DNA from: an uncultured Clostridia bacterium
Lineage (GTDB): Bacteria; Bacillota; Clostridia; Oscillospirales; Ruminococcaceae
DNA: 10,241 nt
Assembly (NCBI GenBank): GCA_946183095.1
Contig: CAMHBE010000048.1
Location: 1-10,241 of the forward strand
Direction: 5' to 3'
This document shows, in pieces, positions 6,213 to 10,241 of the stretch. How positions within the stretch are numbered: the first letter of the stretch is position 1; every line of letters begins with the position of its first letter. The position numbers were made by a program, and so were the translations under genes. The notes below the pieces were generated by a model. The model saw only the letters and a list, made by a program, of their open reading frames with translations. It searched no databases and had not been told where the DNA came from.

Positions 6213-8747
6213 ATGAAACATATCGACATTATCAGAAAGACTCTGTCGCTTTTTACTGCGGCATCAATGACAGCAGGGGCATTCACGCTCCCGGCTGCGG
6301 CGTATTCGGAGCAGGGGTACACTGCCGATGAAGCGTTATCGGCTCCTGCGCTTCATGAAGGCATATCGGGAAAACCGGTGGGAGGTCTTGCGAAACCTGA
6401 AGGTCACAAGGCGCCCGAAAAGCTTGTGAATTCGGCAAGACCGGCAGCGGCTTCACGAGATGATGCCGTATCAGCCGAATATACATATTCCGGCAGCTAT
6501 GCTTACGAAATGCTCACCGACAGAGAAAAACAGTTCTATCTTGACCTGAAAGTGTCATTCGATGAATTTGCGGAAAGCCGCAAAGACGCAGTGGATTATG
6601 TGAATTACGACGGGTTCAGATCTTACTACATATCGCCGGTTTCTTATGAGGGAATGACGCTCGATGAGGCTGTGGATGTCTTGTTTATATTCATTTATTC
6701 TCAGCCGCAGTATTACTTTGTGGATCTGGATTATTTATACTCGACGCTCGAAGACGGCGACGACGAGCTTTTCTGGCCGTGCATCCTCAGCGGCATGGCA
6801 AAAGCGTCCAAACGTGAAAAGGTCGAAGCTGCGATAAACAAAACGCTCGATGAGTGGATGCCGGAGATCGAGGCGCAGGTGACGGTCACCGCAAAGGAAC
6901 TGAAGATAGCCGAGCTTATCTGCGGAAGCATAACCTACGATGACGAAGCGCTCGAAACGGCGGGAACATCGAAGGAAGACGGTTATGACCAGACGCTGAT
7001 AGGCGCGTTTTATGAGCATTCCTGCGTGTGTGCGGGCTATGCGCAGGCTGCTTCGTTCCTGTGCAACGCGGCAGGCATAGAGTCTTTCTGCGTTACGAGC
7101 GAGACACATCAGTGGAACGTCGTAAAGCTGTATGACAACTGGTATCAGCTCGATACGACATGGATGGACACCGATGCCCCGGAGCTTGACTATGACTGGT
7201 GCAACGTAAGCTATGACAGGCTTCAGCAGCAGGATCCCGACGGCGCTCACGCTTACGAGCAGCTCTGGAGTTCGTATAAGCCGCCGAAAACGGTATATGA
7301 TAACGTTAAGATCCCCGATCTCGGACTTGTGGGCATCCGGATCACAACACCCCCGTTAAAGACCGTGTATGCGCTCGGCGATAAGCTCGACATGACGGGC
7401 GGCGTTCTCACCGCGTACTATGCGGAAAGCGCAAAGGGCGAGTACACCGAGGAGATTCCGCTCACATCAGAAAAGATCTCGGTCAATGGCAATACCGATA
7501 CCGCCGGAAAATGTAATGTAACTCTCGGGTACGGCGGAAAGACGGTCACATTGCCTGTTACGGTGTATGACCCCCTTTCCGATAATGTGAACGTGGTCTG
7601 CGGAGACGAGTTTCAGTCATTCGATACCCTCGGCAAAGCATTCGCGTACATCAATGGGAAAAAGGACAATAATGCCGATTATATCGTTACGATAAACCGC
7701 AAGGTATTCGAGGATAAGATAAAGTTCCCGACGGCGGCGAAAAGCATCGTTATAGCTGCAAACGGCGACGCGGTGATAAGCACGAACACGTCGGCGATCT
7801 CCCTCGCGTGTGATGCGGAGATAGCCTGCCCGATAGTGAAGAAAGATGCAAAGGCGATAAACTATACGACAGCAAAGAACAAGACGCTCACCATTACTGC
7901 GGACATCGACGCAGGAACGATAAAAGGCGGCGCAGGCAGCACTCTTCTGGTGCGCGGCGATGTCGAAGCGTCGGGTCTGTCTGCATTCTCCAAAGTCGAA
8001 ATATCCGGCAGTCTGTCGCTCTCCGGGAAGACATCCGGGATAGGCGCACTGTCCGGCGAACTTGTTCTCAAAGCTGGCTCTTCCGCAGTTATCGACAGCA
8101 TAGGTGACGCTCTGATAATGTTATCCGCATCGGAACAAAACGGTATCGTTACGCTCCCGAAACTCACGGTGACGTGCATCACCGCTCCCGTGTCGATAGC
8201 TACCGACGCTGACTCTCTCCCGTCGAGCGGCACTGCGATAATGTCTGTTGCCAACATAAACAAATTCGACGGCTTGGATAATTTAACCGTGATCGACACA
8301 GACGCCAAAGGCAATTCCCTCGCTCCGTTCATCTACGGAAAAGAGATACGCGCCGAGTATGCGGATGCCATGACAGTGACGGTGAAGACTTCGGCGGGTA
8401 CGACAGACGTTGCCGCGCCGTCATTCGAGAAAGTATCAGAGACTCTTGAGGCTTACGGAGACGGTGCGGAATGCACCGTAGAGATCCACGCGGATGTCGT
8501 CTGCGGCAAGTTCAAGCTCCCCGCGAAACTGGCAGGGCTGACGATACGCGGCGGTACGCTTACCATGCCGGGCGGCTCGATATCGGTGAAGTACCCGCTG
8601 ACGTTCTCGGATATCACCATCAATGCGGTGGATAAGAAAGGCTCACCCGCGGTGCTGAACATCAGAACGACCGGTACGCTGACACTGAAAAACACGGTGA
8701 TAAACGCTAAAGATGTAACTCTGCGCGGAAACAGGATAGTAATTTAA
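6213..8747 (+). CDS. Secreted transglutaminase-like / Ig-like / beta-repeat surface protein
   Basis: An 844-residue exported protein. Residues 1-30 form a signal peptide: basic start, hydrophobic stretch LSLFTAASMTAGAFTL, and a cut likely after the PAAA at 27-30. A Lys/Pro/Ala-rich linker (about 40-85) leads to a helical region and then a transglutaminase-like cysteine-protease core with the expected triad: C273 in CVCAGYAQA, H299 in HQWNVV and D314 in WYQLDTTWMD. Residues about 374-452 match a bacterial Ig-like (Big_3-type) domain, with TVYALGDKLDMTGG and a closing TVTLPVTVYD. Residues about 460-844 are rich in beta strands, Gly and Asn, resembling right-handed beta-helix or adhesin repeats, with an internal duplication (about 469-518 against 737-781). 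There is no LPXTG motif, dockerin or C-terminal membrane helix. The ATG has AAAGGAGG 8 bases upstream. The role, peptidase or cross-linker at the cell surface, is inferred; the substrate is unknown. Confidence 0.88.
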   Translation: MKHIDIIRKTLSLFTAASMTAGAFTLPAAAYSEQGYTADEALSAPALHEGISGKPVGGLAKPEGHKAPEKLVNSARPAAASRDDAVSAEYTYSGSYAYEMLTDREKQFYLDLKVSFDEFAESRKDAVDYVNYDGFRSYYISPVSYEGMTLDEAVDVLFIFIYSQPQYYFVDLDYLYSTLEDGDDELFWPCILSGMAKASKREKVEAAINKTLDEWMPEIEAQVTVTAKELKIAELICGSITYDDEALETAGTSKEDGYDQTLIGAFYEHSCVCAGYAQAASFLCNAAGIESFCVTSETHQWNVVKLYDNWYQLDTTWMDTDAPELDYDWCNVSYDRLQQQDPDGAHAYEQLWSSYKPPKTVYDNVKIPDLGLVGIRITTPPLKTVYALGDKLDMTGGVLTAYYAESAKGEYTEEIPLTSEKISVNGNTDTAGKCNVTLGYGGKTVTLPVTVYDPLSDNVNVVCGDEFQSFDTLGKAFAYINGKKDNNADYIVTINRKVFEDKIKFPTAAKSIVIAANGDAVISTNTSAISLACDAEIACPIVKKDAKAINYTTAKNKTLTITADIDAGTIKGGAGSTLLVRGDVEASGLSAFSKVEISGSLSLSGKTSGIGALSGELVLKAGSSAVIDSIGDALIMLSASEQNGIVTLPKLTVTCITAPVSIATDADSLPSSGTAIMSVANINKFDGLDNLTVIDTDAKGNSLAPFIYGKEIRAEYADAMTVTVKTSAGTTDVAAPSFEKVSETLEAYGDGAECTVEIHADVVCGKFKLPAKLAGLTIRGGTLTMPGGSISVKYPLTFSDITINAVDKKGSPAVLNIRTTGTLTLKNTVINAKDVTLRGNRIVI

Positions 8748-8752
8748 ATAAA

Positions 8753-8785
8753 AATGGCGGTGCCCATGAAGCGGACACCGCCATT
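8753..8785. terminator. Bidirectional terminator between the surface-protein gene and the GH36 gene
   Basis: A perfect 10-bp stem (8753-8762 with 8776-8785, AATGGCGGTG/CACCGCCATT) encloses a 13-base loop, between two convergent stop codons (8747 and 8790). For the - strand the stem is followed by TTTATTTAAATT, a good intrinsic terminator for the alpha-galactosidase gene. For the + strand the tail is the weaker CTTATC, and this downstream tail already overlaps the end of the GH36 gene. Confidence 0.85.
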
Positions 8786-8789
8786 CTTA

Positions 8790-10241
8790 TCAGTATATCC
8801 TGTATTGCTTTATAAAGCTGACACCGTCTTTGACTACGGAAACGTTCAGTATGCCGTCGTCGAGCCTTGCGGCGGTAACTTCCGCGTCACGAAGCTCAAG
8901 CATATCGTCGAGCATCTCACGCTGAACATCGCCGTATTCCGCCATATTGTCGGAGGTGAAAAGCACTCCGCCGCAAAGGGCATTTATTTCGGCAAGGCAG
9001 CGTCGCTGTGCGGCAGTCATTGTCGTTGAGGTGTCGCGGAGCATGAACACGTCGGGGTCGTTGATGAAAGCACGCCCGTTGAGCTGCCTGCGAAATACCG
9101 AGTTCAGAATGCTGTTGCGGGTGCTGGGACGCTCGCGGTGTATGAGCTTCATTACCGCCGTGCCGTCCCATTCGGGCGTAACGTCGGTGCCTATGCGGCA
9201 GTAATCGACTTTGCCGAAAGCGGAAGCAATCGGGACCCCGCAGCCCAGTATCTTTGCGCCGCCCGCTATCTCACGCAGAAAGTCCATGCCGTCGGACATT
9301 ATCTGCCCGCGTGTCCTGTCTGTTCTCGGCAGGATACACGCCGCGTAGAGAAAGTCGAGTTTCAGCAGTTTGAACCCCCATTCCGCGGTAACGGTGCGGA
9401 ATACTTCACGCAGATATCCGCGCACTTCCTCATTGTAGATGTCGAGGGCGTAGGAACCGCTCCAGTTGCTGCCTGCCCTTACGGGAGCACCGGTGTTGTC
9501 GGTGAGCAGCCAGTCCTTGTGCTCACGGATTATCCCGGAATTTTCCTCGCAGACGAACGGTGCGAGCCACAGCCCCGGTGTCATTCCCGCAGCGTTTATC
9601 ATGTCCGCAATGGCTTTCATGCCGTCCGGGAATTTCGCCATGTCTATGCTTAGCCAGTCGCCCACCGCGGTCTGATATCCGTCGTCTATCTGGAAGATGT
9701 CGGCTTTCACGCCGCAGTTCTTTATTCCTTCGAGGTCATCTTCGATGTATTTCCCGCAGATGTCCTGATAATGCCTGTACCAGCTCGTGTAGCCGAACAC
9801 GGGCTTTTCGGCGCATTTCGGTATCTGCATCAGCTCAAAGTACCTGTCGAACACATACGTTTCCGAACCTCTGCCGATGTACAGCGAAATACCGTCGTAA
9901 CGATCCCTGAAATGCAGTCCTCTGCATTCTTTCTCGACAGTTACGGTACCTTTCGCGGCATTCACTCTTATCTGTGTGAATCCCTCGTTCTCATTGAGCG
10001 AACCTATGAACGTGAACTCTCCGTTTTCGCTGCGGATATACCCGTATGAGAAGCCGTGGATATTACCGTGCCTGCGGCTGTATCTTGCAAAGCGGTAGTC
10101 TCCGTAAGCCGCAAAAGCATACTTGTCGGAGATCGGTGCAGGGATGTGGTCGATGCCGCGGACTTTGCCGGTGATGCTGTGCTCCTTGCTGTCTGTCCAT
10201 GACTGATATCCGTTTAAGAAAAGCTTGTCCGTTGCTTTTGC
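8790..10241 (-). CDS. GH36 family alpha-galactosidase (5' partial)
   Basis: Glycoside hydrolase of the GH36 (melibiase) type, which removes terminal alpha-1,6-linked galactose from raffinose-family sugars or galactomannan with retention of configuration. The frame is open to the right edge, giving 483 visible residues; the GTG at 9965 is internal because family sequence continues upstream (FLNGYQSW at visible residues 8-15). In order: an N-terminal beta-sandwich part, then the (beta/alpha)8 barrel with GYTSWYRHYQ (about 151-160), QIDDGYQ (184-190), GLWLAPF (223-229), KLLKLDFLYA with the nucleophile Asp (residue 296), and YCRIGTDVTPEW with the acid/base Asp (353). A short C-terminal beta domain follows. 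Whole GH36 enzymes are usually 580-750 residues, so perhaps 100-250 N-terminal residues lie outside the window. Substrate preference within GH36 is uncertain. It ends 4 bases from a strong terminator. Confidence 0.92.
   Translation of the reverse strand, partial: AKATDKLFLNGYQSWTDSKEHSITGKVRGIDHIPAPISDKYAFAAYGDYRFARYSRRHGNIHGFSYGYIRSENGEFTFIGSLNENEGFTQIRVNAAKGTVTVEKECRGLHFRDRYDGISLYIGRGSETYVFDRYFELMQIPKCAEKPVFGYTSWYRHYQDICGKYIEDDLEGIKNCGVKADIFQIDDGYQTAVGDWLSIDMAKFPDGMKAIADMINAAGMTPGLWLAPFVCEENSGIIREHKDWLLTDNTGAPVRAGSNWSGSYALDIYNEEVRGYLREVFRTVTAEWGFKLLKLDFLYAACILPRTDRTRGQIMSDGMDFLREIAGGAKILGCGVPIASAFGKVDYCRIGTDVTPEWDGTAVMKLIHRERPSTRNSILNSVFRRQLNGRAFINDPDVFMLRDTSTTMTAAQRRCLAEINALCGGVLFTSDNMAEYGDVQREMLDDMLELRDAEVTAARLDDGILNVSVVKDGVSFIKQYRIY

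Noticed and set aside
9138..9653. A 171-codon + strand frame inside the alpha-galactosidase gene, plus several shorter ones nearby.
   Set aside because: Antisense to a GH36 barrel with both catalytic Asp residues intact; no ribosome binding site and no protein-family signal.
9963..9965. GTG at 9965 as the alpha-galactosidase start.
   Set aside because: The frame continues to the window edge with family-like sequence (FLNGYQSW and a beta-sandwich segment), so this is an internal valine codon.
1..10241. Possible defence island, mobile element, biosynthetic cluster or CRISPR array.
   Set aside because: All long frames are accounted for by metabolic, housekeeping or surface-protein genes; no direct-repeat array, transposase, integrase, terminal inverted repeats or tRNA-like fold was seen.

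Overview
The window looks like chromosomal DNA of a gut-type Firmicute, most likely a ruminococcal (Oscillospiraceae-like) Clostridium relative. That is inference from moderate GC, AAAGGAG-type ribosome binding sites, sigma-A promoters with TG-extended -10 boxes, and the gene content. I see no mobile elements, phage genes, CRISPR arrays, rRNA or tRNA, and no gene-free stretch longer than about 180 bases.

Layout from left to right. (1) A type-B carboxylesterase on the + strand, cut at its 5' end by the window edge. (2) A hairpin terminator between it and a convergent four-gene operon on the - strand. In transcription order the operon is a TrpR/YerC-like helix-turn-helix protein, a class I SAM-dependent methyltransferase, the redox chaperone Hsp33 (hslO) and the queuosine enzyme QueA. 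The first three are packed very tightly (a 4-base ATGA overlap, then a 3-base gap) and queA follows after 50 bases. (3) Upstream on the same strand, a PLP-dependent O-acetylhomoserine sulfhydrylase (MetY-type). (4) A compact divergent promoter region whose two promoters are near mirror images. It drives metY leftwards and, rightwards, an 844-residue secreted protein with a transglutaminase-like cysteine protease fold, a bacterial Ig-like domain and a long beta-strand-rich repeat region. (5) A shared hairpin terminator between that gene and a convergent GH36 alpha-galactosidase on the - strand, cut at its 5' end by the right edge.

Functionally this is mostly a housekeeping/metabolic neighbourhood: esterase, tRNA modification, chaperone and methionine/cysteine synthesis. 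Beside it lie genes suited to gut life, namely a surface or secreted protein and an alpha-galactosidase. Nothing here is a convincing new defence or mobile system. The points most worth a second look are the mirror-symmetric divergent promoters, the architecture and internal duplication of the secreted transglutaminase-like protein, and the tightly coupled operon around an uncharacterised methyltransferase.
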